Source: Marinobacter koreensis (GTDB taxonomy: Bacteria > Pseudomonadota > Gammaproteobacteria > Pseudomonadales > Oleiphilaceae). From it: a stretch of DNA of 64,000 nt. Below, one piece after another: positions 56,108-64,000 of the stretch (positions within the stretch are counted from its first letter, which is position 1; every line of letters starts with the position of its first letter). Both the position numbers and the translations under genes were made by a program. Under the pieces are notes generated by a model. The model had not been told where the DNA came from and searched no databases. It was given only the letters and a program-made list of their open reading frames with translations. Where the stretch lies: assembly GCF_023156285.1 (NCBI RefSeq), contig NZ_JAKZAJ010000001.1, positions 62,001 to 126,000 on the forward strand, read 5' to 3'.

Positions 56108-57292
56108 TCACCCCTCGCGGCCATCCGGGCGGGGAGCCGAGAGGATACCCGCATAGCGAACCAGAAAAATCCCGTAGGCGAGCATCCACAACAAGGCACT
56201 GACTGCGATCCCGTGTTGCCAGGGAATGATCGAAAAGGCCGTCAGGACACGAAGCGCAGCTGCAATCTGGATGGCCACGAAGGCGGTGACCAGGCCCCGG
56301 GGAAGCACCAGTGGTCGACCTGTGTGGCCGAGCGAAACACGAGCGATGACCGCGAGTACCAGACATCCCACCGCGCCGGCACCGGCGGCGTGGCTCCACG
56401 CGCTGGAGGGCCAGCCGGCCAGTGTGCTGCCTGCCAGGAGCAACAACGATACGGGGACCCAGAGGATCGACAGGTGCAGGCTCCAGAGCAACGGTTCGCG
56501 GCGCACCAGCCAGCCTTTCCAGCCGATCAACCGGACTGCCATCAGGACGGCGGCGGTCAATGCCAGCACTCCGGTGACACGGGACCAGCCACTCACCATG
56601 GCGGCCAACAGCACGATCATGGTGATGATACTTGCCATGTCCAGTGCGGGAACCACCCGGATGTCGGACCCATCATGTCCGCGCTGGCGCAACCAGGCGC
56701 CGGAAAAGGCCGGGGTGATGCGACCGCCAATGATGCCGATCAGTGCCATGGCCATGATCAGTGCACCGTGACTGTAGACCATGTCCATACGCAGCAGGAA
56801 CCCGATCTGCATGAGCCACAGCAACCCGAGGACCACCAGTATCATCAGTTGCCGGCGTTGGCGGGCTTTCCAAATGCGCCAACCGGCATCCAGGCCCACC
56901 AGGGGCAGGAACGCCAGGTTAACACCAAGCACGAGCCAGTCGGGCAGGCCCGCTCCAAAGGCCAGAAGCAGGCGGCCGGCAAGCCACATGCCCCAAAGAC
57001 CCGCCAGTCGGAGACCGTGCATCCGGGTGGTTTGGGTCCAGACACACACGGCGGTCAGCAGAAAACCGGCGATCGCTGCCGAAAGGAACCCGAACAGCAT
57101 TTCGTGCTGATGCCAGATCAGGCCGGGTAAGGCAAGGGGGAGACTGATTGCGCCGGTGACCGTCAGCACCCAGAGGGGGATCACCGTGATCGACAGAACC
57201 GCCATGGACAGAAAGAAGATGCGGAAGGGGTAACTGAAGAGCTGCCTGATCCGCGCGGATTCGACTGACTGAGATGTTGGAATGGCCTGCAT
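56108..57292 (-). CDS. nnrS: NnrS-family haem/copper membrane protein
   Basis: A 394-residue protein with about 12 membrane helices. The NnrS pattern is clear: YPFRIFFLSMAV, PGLIWHQHEMLFGFLSAAIAGFLLTAV, and GRITPAFSGAWLRQRG, with conserved His and Met residues that could bind haem and copper. NnrS relieves nitrosative stress and is usually controlled by NO regulators. An NsrR-like site lies 16 bp before the start. Its neighbours are nitrate/nitrite genes. Confidence 0.93.
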   Translation of the reverse strand: MQAIPTSQSVESARIRQLFSYPFRIFFLSMAVLSITVIPLWVLTVTGAISLPLALPGLIWHQHEMLFGFLSAAIAGFLLTAVCVWTQTTRMHGLRLAGLWGMWLAGRLLLAFGAGLPDWLVLGVNLAFLPLVGLDAGWRIWKARQRRQLMILVVLGLLWLMQIGFLLRMDMVYSHGALIMAMALIGIIGGRITPAFSGAWLRQRGHDGSDIRVVPALDMASIITMIVLLAAMVSGWSRVTGVLALTAAVLMAVRLIGWKGWLVRREPLLWSLHLSILWVPVSLLLLAGSTLAGWPSSAWSHAAGAGAVGCLVLAVIARVSLGHTGRPLVLPRGLVTAFVAIQIAAALRVLTAFSIIPWQHGIAVSALLWMLAYGIFLVRYAGILSAPRPDGREG

Positions 57293-57307
57293 GCTGGCAC
57301 CCCGATA

Positions 57308-57330
57308 AAGATGAATATAATATATATGTT
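57308..57330. promoter_or_regulatory. NsrR-like operator upstream of nnrS
   Basis: The 23-bp AT-rich segment begins AAGATGAATAT and ends ATATATGTT. It agrees with the remembered dyad NsrR consensus at 18 of 22 fixed positions. The first half-site AAGATG is exact and the second is weaker. It ends 16 bp before the nnrS start and could act on nnrS and possibly on the divergent sirB2-like gene. Confidence 0.5.
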
Positions 57331-57417
57331 AAAGGGTTTTGCCGCGACGGACCATACCCGCAACCGGGTAATAATGCGTACAATCCGATCAAATGATTGA
57401 TTTATTGAGGAAATACC

Positions 57418-57795
57418 ATGGGTGCTTACCCGATTCTAAAGGCCATTCACGTCAGCGCCGCCTACATCACGGTCGTCCTGTTCACCTTGCGTCTGCTGCT
57501 GGACGCGGTCGGTCGGCCCGGCTGGCGGCAGACCCCCATGCGCTGGATTCCCCACGTCAACGATACGGTGCTGCTGTCGGCCGCCATCGGGCTGGTGATC
57601 GTGACTCCCTGGATGCCGTTCGTGCACGGGTGGCTGACCGCCAAGATCTTTCTGTTGCTCGGTTACATCGGCGCGGGGGTCTTTGCCCTGAAGACCTCCG
57701 CGCCGGTCCACGTGCGTGTCATCGCCGCCGCTCTGGCATTTCTACAGGTCGGCGCCATCTTTCACCTGGCCATGACCAAGCCGGTGTTCGGCTGA
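57418..57795 (+). CDS. SirB2-family membrane protein
   Basis: A 125-residue protein with four membrane helices. PILKAIHVSAAYITVVLFTLR and the RWIPHVNDTVLL stretch are SirB2 signatures. The family is widespread but its biochemical function is not settled. The last 54 bp overlap the opposing narK gene. It is transcribed divergently from nnrS. Confidence 0.85.
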   Translation: MGAYPILKAIHVSAAYITVVLFTLRLLLDAVGRPGWRQTPMRWIPHVNDTVLLSAAIGLVIVTPWMPFVHGWLTAKIFLLLGYIGAGVFALKTSAPVHVRVIAAALAFLQVGAIFHLAMTKPVFG

Positions 57796-59124
57796 GGCCG
57801 CTGAGGGGCTGCGGTGTTTCAACGGGTAGAACAGGTGTGGGGTAGCCAGTTCCGGGAGATCCGTCCGTTCCTCGTTGGCGGCCCACTCCACCCGCTCGGC
57901 GGATCGTATGGCGTAATGCATCCAGATCAGCGCCGCGGTGACGATCACGAACATCAGCATGAAGCAGCTTTGCCAGACTCCGGTCAGGTCGTTCAGGACG
58001 CCAAAAGCCAGCGGAAGGATAAAGCCCCCCAGCCCGCCAATCATGCCGACGACACCGCCAACGGCGCCCACATGAAGAGGGTAGTAAACCGGTATGTGCT
58101 TGTAGACCGCTGCCTTGCCCAGTGACATGAAGAATCCCAGCGTAAAGATCAATGCCACGAACATGGGCAGGTTCATGGCCAGGGTGAACTGGATGTCACC
58201 GTCGATGCCATGCACCCGGTAGTCGGTTGGCGGGTAGCTCAGCAGGAATGTGCAGGCCACGGCGGCCAGAAACGTACCGTACATGACCTTGCGGGCCCCG
58301 TATCGGTCGGATAGCCAGCCCCCGAGAATCCGGAACAGCGATGCAGGAATCGTGTACAGGGCGGCGATCATGCCGGCCGTCTTGATGTCGAGTCCGTAGA
58401 CGCCGATGAGAAAATGGGGCAGCCAGAGAGCCAATGCCACGAAAGCCCCGAAGACGAAAAAGTAGTACAGGGCAAAACGCCAGACCCGGAGTTCTTTCAG
58501 CGGCTCCATCTGCTCCATGAATGATTTGCTGCGTTCGCCTTTACGCTCTTCGGACAGGGGGTCGGGCCTTGCCAGGGCAATGAACACCACCCCCATGATC
58601 GCCAGAACCGTGGCGTAGATCTGTGCTGTCGATTCCCAGCCAAACGCCACCAGCAGGAACGGTGCCCCGAAATTGGTGACCGCCGACCCCACGTTGCCGG
58701 CCCCGAAAATACCGAGAGCGGTGCCCTGGCGCTCAGGTTCGAACCAGGCTGCGGTGTAGGCCACCCCGACAATGAATGAGCCTCCGGCGAGACCGACCCC
58801 CAGAGCACCGATCAGAAGCATGGCGTAGGTGCTCGCAAAGGTGAGCAGGTACACGCATCCCGCCGTTGTCAGCATCAGAATCCCGAACACCCAGCGACCG
58901 CCATACCGGTCTGTCCAGATCCCCAGGAACAGCCGGCTGATCGATCCGGTGAGGATCGGCGTTGCCATCAGCAGCCCGAGCTGGGTATCGGAGAGTGACA
59001 GGTCTTCGGCAATCCGGATGCCGATGATCGAGAAAATGGTCCAGACCGCGAAGCACAGGGTGAACGCGAAGGTCGACAGACCGAGTGCACGGTACTGCCG
59101 GGATTTTGAAAGTGGGCCGGTCAT
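57742..59124 (-). CDS. narK: NarK-family nitrate/nitrite transporter (NarK1-like)
   Basis: A 460-residue MFS protein with 12 helices. The nitrate/nitrite porter motif is GVAYTAAWFEPERQGTALGIFGAGNVGSA near residue 125, and the second is GAVGGVVGMIGGLGGF near residue 355. Features fit the NarK1 group, thought to import nitrate with protons. The polar C-terminus (about 30 residues) runs across the 3' end of the sirB2-like gene. The promoter region is shared with the Usp gene. Confidence 0.9.
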   Translation of the reverse strand: MTGPLSKSRQYRALGLSTFAFTLCFAVWTIFSIIGIRIAEDLSLSDTQLGLLMATPILTGSISRLFLGIWTDRYGGRWVFGILMLTTAGCVYLLTFASTYAMLLIGALGVGLAGGSFIVGVAYTAAWFEPERQGTALGIFGAGNVGSAVTNFGAPFLLVAFGWESTAQIYATVLAIMGVVFIALARPDPLSEERKGERSKSFMEQMEPLKELRVWRFALYYFFVFGAFVALALWLPHFLIGVYGLDIKTAGMIAALYTIPASLFRILGGWLSDRYGARKVMYGTFLAAVACTFLLSYPPTDYRVHGIDGDIQFTLAMNLPMFVALIFTLGFFMSLGKAAVYKHIPVYYPLHVGAVGGVVGMIGGLGGFILPLAFGVLNDLTGVWQSCFMLMFVIVTAALIWMHYAIRSAERVEWAANEERTDLPELATPHLFYPLKHRSPSAASAEHRLGHGQVKDGADL

Positions 59125-59196
59125 TGCAGAGCTCCTGTTCTGCCTTTTTTCCTGTTTTCACACTACCAAAAAGCGGCGTTTTTCCCTTGGGGGCAT

Positions 59197-59210
59197 TGGA
59201 GGTACCTCCA
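59197..59210. promoter_or_regulatory. 14-bp palindrome in the narK/usp intergenic region
   Basis: TGGAGGTACCTCCA is perfectly symmetric. It lies 73 bp before narK and 195 bp before the usp gene. Half-sites approach the NarL heptamer (6 of 7) but the arrangement is not the known 7-2-7. The same TGGAGGTA core occurs near the window end. Confidence 0.35.
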
Positions 59211-59299
59211 GCTGGGAAGGGGGTGGTAGCCGGTTTCTGGCGATTCACCGCCATAGGGATAGGCGGTCTGTTTCTCTGGTGGGGTAGGCGGCCCGGGCG

Positions 59300-59313
59300 T
59301 TGATGTTTATCAA
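59300..59313. promoter_or_regulatory. FNR/Anr-type box
   Basis: TTGATGTTTATCAA is an exact match to TTGAT-N4-ATCAA. Its centre is about 98 bp before the usp ATG. For a -41.5 activator site the transcript would begin near 59348, and a GCTAAT at 59337-59342 could be the -10. This supports anaerobic activation of usp and the following narK. Confidence 0.75.
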
Positions 59314-59404
59314 TTATCGGCGCCACAGGGGTGTGGGCTAATGGCTGACAGATATCAATAGCAGCCCCGGTTCAGCGGGGCAGATTCTGTCTTTGGAGAA
59401 GCCC

Positions 59405-59866
59405 ATGAAAATCATGATTGCCTATGACGGTTCGCGGAATGCCAGGCTGGCCCTGGCGCAGACGCTGACCATGTTCCGGGACCTTCGGCCCGGAATCACC
59501 CTTGTTGCCGTTGCCGAAAACCCCCGGGACATTACCGCGGGCAACGAGGACCTCTTTCAACAGGAAGTCTCCGAGCTCAACGGCTTTCTTGCCGAAGCGG
59601 TGGAGGTGTGCCGGCAGGAAGACATATCTGCCGAGCCCCTGTTACTGGAGGGGGATGCCCGAAAAATGCTGCTCTTTGCCGCCGAGAAAAAAATCCGGCC
59701 GGACATGCTGGTTATTGCGCGGCACAGTCACGAACCGGATGGTGGCTTTATCGCCCGCTCCCTGACCCATTTCGTGGATGAACTGGATTACATGACCTTC
59801 GGCAGCGTGAGTTCCTTTCTCGCCCGCCGGATCCAATGTCCGCTCCTGATTCTCCCCAGCCGATAA
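59405..59866 (+). CDS. Universal stress protein (UspA family)
   Basis: A 153-residue single-domain Usp protein beginning MKIMIAYDGSRNARLALAQ. The usual ATP-binding G-x2-G-x9-G(S/T) motif near the C-terminus is not clear (GSVSSFLARRIQCPLLILP), so nucleotide binding is uncertain. The ATG has GGAG about 8 nt upstream. It is the first gene of a likely two-gene operon with narK at 59909, 42 bp apart. Usp genes next to nitrate transporters are common in Anr-regulated regions. Confidence 0.85.
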   Translation: MKIMIAYDGSRNARLALAQTLTMFRDLRPGITLVAVAENPRDITAGNEDLFQQEVSELNGFLAEAVEVCRQEDISAEPLLLEGDARKMLLFAAEKKIRPDMLVIARHSHEPDGGFIARSLTHFVDELDYMTFGSVSSFLARRIQCPLLILPSR

Positions 59867-59908
59867 ACGGCACCCGGATTTTTGATTGCCTGGCCCAAGG
59901 AGGCTGAC

Positions 59909-61414
59909 ATGAAAGTCGCAGATGTTTTCCACTTCAAGAATGCCGAGATCAAGGCCCTGCACCTGACCTGGATCGCGTTCTTTATTACCTTCTATGTCTG
60001 GTTCAACATGGCACCGCTGGCGTCCAGCATGCTCAAAAGCGTGGACTGGCTGACCGCGGACGATCTCAAGTTGTTCGCTATCTGTAACGTGGCGTTAACG
60101 ATACCCGCACGGATTGTCGTCGGCATGGCGCTCGATCGCTTCGGGCCGCGCCGGGTGTTTTCCCTGTTGATGATTCTGATGTCGATTCCGGCCCTCGTGT
60201 TTGCCTTTGGCAACACCATGACCCAGCTGCTCGTAAGCCGGCTGGTGCTCAGCTCCATCGGTGCCAGCTTCGTGGTCGGAATCCACATGACCGCACTCTG
60301 GTTCCGGCCAAGGGACATCGGCTTTGCGGAAGGCTTTTACGCTGGCTGGGGCAACTTCGGCTCTGCCGCTGCAGCCATTACCCTGCCGACCATCGCACTG
60401 CAGCTCTACGGAGGCGAGGACGGATGGCGCTGGGCAATTGCCCAGAGTGCGATCGTCATGGCCGCCTATGGTATCTACTACTGGTTTGCGATCACCGATG
60501 GTCCTGCCGGTACCGTTCACCGCAAGCCCCGCAAGGCCGTTGCACTGGAAGTCAGCTCCTGGGCAGACATGATCAAACTGATTCTCTGGACCATCCCGCT
60601 GGTAGGTGTGCTCGCCATTCTCGTCTGGCGCATACAGAACATGGGATACCTGGGTTTCACCGGTGCCCTGGTCGCCTACGGCGCCATCTTCCTCGTGGTG
60701 TGCTATCAGATCGTCCAGATTCTTCGTGTTAACGTGCCCATCCTGAAGCAGGGCGTGCCGGAGGACGACAAATACCCGTTCAACAGTGTTGCCGCGCTGA
60801 ACAGCACCTACTTTGCCAATTTCGGCGCGGAGCTGGCGGTGGTGTCCATGTTGCCGATGTTCTTCGAAGAGACCTGGAGCCTGAGTGCCACTGCAGCCGG
60901 GCTGATTGCGGCGTCCTTTGCCTTTGTGAACCTGATTGCCCGGCCCATGGGCGGACTGGTTTCGGATCGCATGGGTAACCGGCGCTTCGTGATGCTCAGC
61001 TACATGTTCGGCATCGCCGTCGGGTTCGGCCTGATGGGGCTGCTCGATTCCAACTGGCCGCTGATCGTCGCCGTCGGTATTACCGTCTTCACCTCCTTCT
61101 TCGTGCAGGGGGCAGAGGGGGCCACATTTGGCATCATTCCTTCTATCAAGCGCCGGCTCACCGGACAGATTTCCGGCATGGCGGGGGCCTACGGCAATGT
61201 CGGTGCTGTGGTGTACCTGACCATCCTCACCTTCGTGACCCCCACTCAATTCTTCCAGATCATAGCGGCCGGTGCCTTCATCAGCTGGGTCCTCTGCATG
61301 ATGTGGCTGAAAGAGCCGGAGTCCGGATTCGCGGATGAGTACCAGGTGTCCTCAGTGGATCTCCAGATCGAGGAGGAAGAGCGCCGGCGGCAGGCCGCAG
61401 CGGCGTCCAGCTGA
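59909..61414 (+). CDS. narK: NarK-family nitrate/nitrite transporter
   Basis: A 501-residue MFS protein of about 12 helices. VVGIHMTALWFRPRDIGFAEGFYAGWGNFGSA and GQISGMAGAYGNVGAVVYL are the two NNP-family motifs. A Glu/Arg-rich cytoplasmic tail of about 30 residues ends the protein. AAGGAGG 5 nt before the ATG shows a strong start. It differs clearly from the other two NarK proteins here, and direction of transport cannot be told. Confidence 0.88.
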   Translation: MKVADVFHFKNAEIKALHLTWIAFFITFYVWFNMAPLASSMLKSVDWLTADDLKLFAICNVALTIPARIVVGMALDRFGPRRVFSLLMILMSIPALVFAFGNTMTQLLVSRLVLSSIGASFVVGIHMTALWFRPRDIGFAEGFYAGWGNFGSAAAAITLPTIALQLYGGEDGWRWAIAQSAIVMAAYGIYYWFAITDGPAGTVHRKPRKAVALEVSSWADMIKLILWTIPLVGVLAILVWRIQNMGYLGFTGALVAYGAIFLVVCYQIVQILRVNVPILKQGVPEDDKYPFNSVAALNSTYFANFGAELAVVSMLPMFFEETWSLSATAAGLIAASFAFVNLIARPMGGLVSDRMGNRRFVMLSYMFGIAVGFGLMGLLDSNWPLIVAVGITVFTSFFVQGAEGATFGIIPSIKRRLTGQISGMAGAYGNVGAVVYLTILTFVTPTQFFQIIAAGAFISWVLCMMWLKEPESGFADEYQVSSVDLQIEEEERRRQAAAASS

Positions 61415-61433
61415 GTCTTGAAACCGAAAAAAG

Positions 61434-61459
61434 GCCCGCAGGTGGTAACGCCTGCGGGC
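61434..61459 (+). terminator. Terminator after the usp-narK operon
   Basis: A 9-bp stem (GCCCGCAGG with CCTGCGGGC) with an 8-nt loop is followed by seven T, 19 bp past the narK stop. Confidence 0.92.
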
Positions 61460-61491
61460 TTTTTTTGTCCGGAGATTACAGTGCTCGTGAA

Positions 61492-62041
61492 TTATTGAGC
61501 CAGCAGTTGCAGGATATTCTGTCCAGCGCGCTGGTGAACCACCGTTGTCGGATGCACGCCGTCAAAGAAGACAAAGCCGTCGCAATCCGGCAATGCGCCG
61601 CAGCCAGCTCCTCGTTGAATTGCGTCGCAAGGCGGGAGGAATACTTGTAGAACTTGCCTGCCCGTTACCAACCACGATGTGGCGGGCGCCCGCCAGTACC
61701 AGCTTGGTCAACTGCAATTCCACAGACAGCACGGCATCGGTCACCCGTTGTTCGGCCGCCTTGCGGATGTCCTGGCGAGTCTTTCCCGAGTCCTCGGGTA
61801 CGGAGGTGGCCCGGATCTTCTGGGCATCGAACAGGTCATTGCCACCAATGATGACGATGTAAAGAGCATCTGCATCGGCGGTCTGTCCGCTTTGCTGGAG
61901 GTAGGTGTTGACCTGGATGGGCAGGTTCGTGTCGAACTCGGTTTCGCTGCCCACGGCCCGGGTACCTCCGATGGTGGGTTTTTCTGTGGCGGTGGGCACA
62001 AAGGAGGAGATTGGTGGCAGCACACCATCGGCCGGACACAA
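61492..62041 (-). pseudogene. Decayed GDSL/SGNH esterase gene
   Basis: On the minus strand one frame (down to 61562) encodes GGTRAVGSET, YIVIIGGNDLFDA (SGNH block with Asn) and LVLAGARHIVVGN. It then leaves the family pattern. The next frame gives FYKYSSRLATQFNEELAAA, and a third gives CDGFVFFDGVHPTTVVH, the catalytic Asp-x-x-His block, ending at 61492. So at least two frameshifts are needed. The N-terminal GDS block with the Ser nucleophile is missing, and a narK terminator starts where it should be. The gene cannot make an active esterase. Confidence 0.8.
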
Positions 62042-62044
62042 AAA

Positions 62045-62070
62045 AACCGGTTTCGTTGCCGAAACCGGTT
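62045..62070 (-). terminator. Terminator after the narK/narU-like gene
   Basis: An 11-bp perfect stem (AACCGGTTTCG with CGAAACCGGTT) with a 4-nt loop lies 22 bp beyond the stop codon. A T-run follows on the minus strand. Confidence 0.9.
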
Positions 62071-62092
62071 GAGGGTTGTGAAAGAGCAGAGC

Positions 62093-63724
62093 TTACGGGT
62101 TTTTGATGTAGGCGTTCTTGCGCAGGTAGAACCACCAGTTCACGAACAGGCAGGCCGCATAGAAGACCGCAAAGCCGTACATGGCATACTCCGGTGTTCC
62201 CGCCTGGATTTGCTGGCCCATGACCCGGGGCGCAATGAAAGCACCATAGGCGGCTACGGCAGAGGTCCAGCCCAGTACCGGTCCTTTCTGCTGCTGATTG
62301 AAGATGAAACCGATGCTGCGGAACGTGGAGCCGTTGCCGATGCCGCTGGCGGCGAACATCACGATGAACAGGATCAGGAACAGCGGGAAGTAAGTGTTCG
62401 GATCGGTGGAATTGTAGGCCAGCATCATCACGTAACCGGTTGCCACGGAGGCGACCACCATGACCACCGAGATGATCTGGGTAACGATGGAGCCGCCCAT
62501 GCGGTCTGAAATCCACCCGCCGACCGGGCGAATCAGGGCGCCTACAAAGGGCCCCATCCATGCCCAGGTGAGGGCACTGGGCGCATCCGGGTTCACCACG
62601 CGGATCAGGGTCCCGTCTGCGCCTACCTGCATCATGTTGCCGAAGATAACGGTGATGGACAGTGGCAGCGCGGCCGAGAAGCCGATAAAGGACCCGAAGG
62701 TCAGGATGTAGAGGATGGTCATGGACCAGGTGTGCTTGTTGTTGAAGATCGCAAACTGGTTCCGGATGTTGGGCTTGATGTCACCCGGGATCAGGCGAAG
62801 CAGAACCACGGTCAGGATGATGGTCAGCGGCAGTGCCACCCACATGTTCAGAATGCCCAGTGCCCACACGCCGACGATGGATGTGATCATGCCCACACCG
62901 TAGAGCCCCAGAATCTTTCCGAACGCTGATAGAGGGCTTCCGGGATTGGGCGTGACGACTTTCAGGTTGTTCATTCCGTACCAGCCGGCGAAGGCCAGTG
63001 GGATCAGAAAGACCAGCCAGATGAAACCGGCATTCTGGATCCAGGTGTCAGTGCCTGCTTCAATACGGCCGATCAAGGTACCGCTGGGGCTCTGCAATTG
63101 CATGGGATCCCCGGCGAGTGCACCGAACAGGCCGACGGTCATCACCAGAGGAATCAGCACCTGCATGGTGGTGACGCCGAAATTGCCCAGACCCGCATTC
63201 ATGCCCAGTCCATACCCCTGTTTGCTCTTGGGGTAGAAGGCACTGATGTTACTCATGGAGCAGGCGAAGTTACCGCCGCCAATGCCGGACAGCAGTGCCA
63301 GGGCCTGGAAGACAATAAAGGGGGTTCCCGGATTCATCAGCGCAATGCCGGTGCCGAGGGCCGGGATCATCAGCAACGCCGTGGTGAGGAACACGGTATT
63401 CCGCCCACCGGCAATCTTGATCATGAACGAGGCGGGAATCCGGAGGGTCGCGCCGGAGAGCCCGGCGATCGCGCTCAGGGTGAAGAGTTGATCCACCGAG
63501 AACGGAAAGCCCAGGTTTTTCATCTGGGTGGTGATCATGCCCCACATCAGCCAAACGGCGAAGCCGATCAGCAGGCTGGGAATGGAAATCCAGAGGTTTC
63601 GGGTGGCGACCCGTTTGCCTTCCCGTTCCCAGAAATCTTCGTTTTCGACATCCCAGTGCTCGATGTCTGCGTTGGTTTTGTCTTTGACGCCCAGGGGACC
63701 GGCGTCTGCTGCGGTTCTGGCCAT
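62093..63724 (-). CDS. narK: Nitrate/nitrite transporter NarK/NarU type
   Basis: A 543-residue MFS protein most like E. coli NarK/NarU. The cytoplasmic N-terminus contains IEHWDVENEDFWEREGKR and ATRNLWISIPSLLIGF, as in that group. NNP motif 1 is NFACSMSNISAFYPKSKQGYGLG and motif 2 is GASGIGNGSTFRSIGFIF-like near residue 460. It likely exchanges nitrate and nitrite across the inner membrane. AAGGAG precedes the ATG at 63724; the open frame to 63862 is not needed. An FNR/Anr-type box lies upstream. Confidence 0.94.
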   Translation of the reverse strand: MARTAADAGPLGVKDKTNADIEHWDVENEDFWEREGKRVATRNLWISIPSLLIGFAVWLMWGMITTQMKNLGFPFSVDQLFTLSAIAGLSGATLRIPASFMIKIAGGRNTVFLTTALLMIPALGTGIALMNPGTPFIVFQALALLSGIGGGNFACSMSNISAFYPKSKQGYGLGMNAGLGNFGVTTMQVLIPLVMTVGLFGALAGDPMQLQSPSGTLIGRIEAGTDTWIQNAGFIWLVFLIPLAFAGWYGMNNLKVVTPNPGSPLSAFGKILGLYGVGMITSIVGVWALGILNMWVALPLTIILTVVLLRLIPGDIKPNIRNQFAIFNNKHTWSMTILYILTFGSFIGFSAALPLSITVIFGNMMQVGADGTLIRVVNPDAPSALTWAWMGPFVGALIRPVGGWISDRMGGSIVTQIISVVMVVASVATGYVMMLAYNSTDPNTYFPLFLILFIVMFAASGIGNGSTFRSIGFIFNQQQKGPVLGWTSAVAAYGAFIAPRVMGQQIQAGTPEYAMYGFAVFYAACLFVNWWFYLRKNAYIKNP

Positions 63725-63817
63725 GATGTCTGCTCCTTGGTTTGCGAATCCGCTGCCACGGTGCTCGTGGCTTTTGGTCGTTGCAGACATTGTGCAAACC
63801 GGAAGGCCTGGCCCCAC

Positions 63818-63831
63818 TTGAGAAAAATCAA
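63818..63831. promoter_or_regulatory. FNR/Anr-type box upstream of narK
   Basis: TTGAGAAAAATCAA matches TTGAT-N4-ATCAA with one change. Its centre is 101 bp before the narK ATG at 63724, a usual place for an anaerobic activator. No gene was recognised between 63725 and the window end. Confidence 0.6.
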
Positions 63832-64000
63832 GGAATTCAGAGCGGGCATTTATCGCCCACAACCAGCGCCGGCGAAGGGCAAAAAGTGGCCTTTAAAGTT
63901 CTTTTAAAACAGCAGGATGCAGGTGGGATATTTCCAAGGTGGTAGGCCGTGAGGCCGCTGGCGCAGTGGAGGTAGCCACTCATTTCCGGCGTAAATGGGC

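Noticed and set aside
57391..57406. ATCAA and TTGAT half-sites near the sirB2-like start
   Set aside because: The half-sites are in the wrong order for an FNR/Anr box (ATCAA-N4-TTGAT).

Overview
The window reads as chromosomal DNA from a GC-rich, motile, nitrate-respiring gammaproteobacterium. Gene content and order (hisBHAF, then the opposing yibQ/ctpA/envC/gpmI block, rhodanese-secB-trmL, the suf operon sufBCDS-A-T-E, fabAB, TRAP transport, FlgP/FlgT, several NarK transporters) fit a Marinobacter-like marine bacterium. That name is inferred from gene content, not from a search.

Layout. 1-5.1 kb: tail of a DUF4124-like protein, a LysE/RhtB exporter, arfA with a hairpin across its 3' end, dgkA, a Bcr/CflA-type MFS pump, a small orphan gene, a ParA-like ATPase and an alpha/beta hydrolase. 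5.2-9.3 kb: a ChrB-N/PaaX-like protein behind a perfect 24-bp palindrome, an MFS transporter and a DedA-PAP2-LssY fusion. 9.4-14.6 kb: a PAS-GGDEF-EAL protein and a Cache chemoreceptor. 14.6-19.8 kb: a TRAP transporter (dctMQP), an SDR and a CaiB/BaiF CoA-transferase. 19.8-23.7 kb: an AT-richer mini-island bounded by 51-bp direct repeats at the 3' end of tRNA-Phe. It holds an AAA ATPase and a subtilisin-like protease, matching the IetAS anti-phage architecture. 23.8-31 kb: yggX-mutY-asmA, an SRPBCC protein and hisBHAF. 31-41 kb: cell-envelope and housekeeping genes. 41-44.5 kb: a TraF-type outer-membrane protein and the flagellar proteins FlgP and FlgT. 44.4-51.1 kb: the suf Fe-S assembly operon, with an IscR type-1-like site over its promoter and an imperfect inverted-repeat element between sufB and sufC. 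51.2-56.1 kb: a small exported protein, trhP, an AraC-type DNA-binding domain, fabAB and an AHSA1 protein. 56.1-64 kb: nitrogen-oxide genes: nnrS with an NsrR-like site, sirB2-like, three NarK-family transporters, a Usp protein, two FNR/Anr-type boxes and a decayed GDSL esterase.

How the genes work together. The suf genes form one minus-strand operon, probably repressed by holo-IscR. The right end is a nitrate/nitrite transport and NO-response region under apparent anaerobic control. The tRNA-Phe island is the clearest horizontally acquired piece and the best candidate defence system. The arfA hairpin is the clearest unusual regulatory structure. No rRNA, CRISPR array, insertion sequence or integrase gene was seen.
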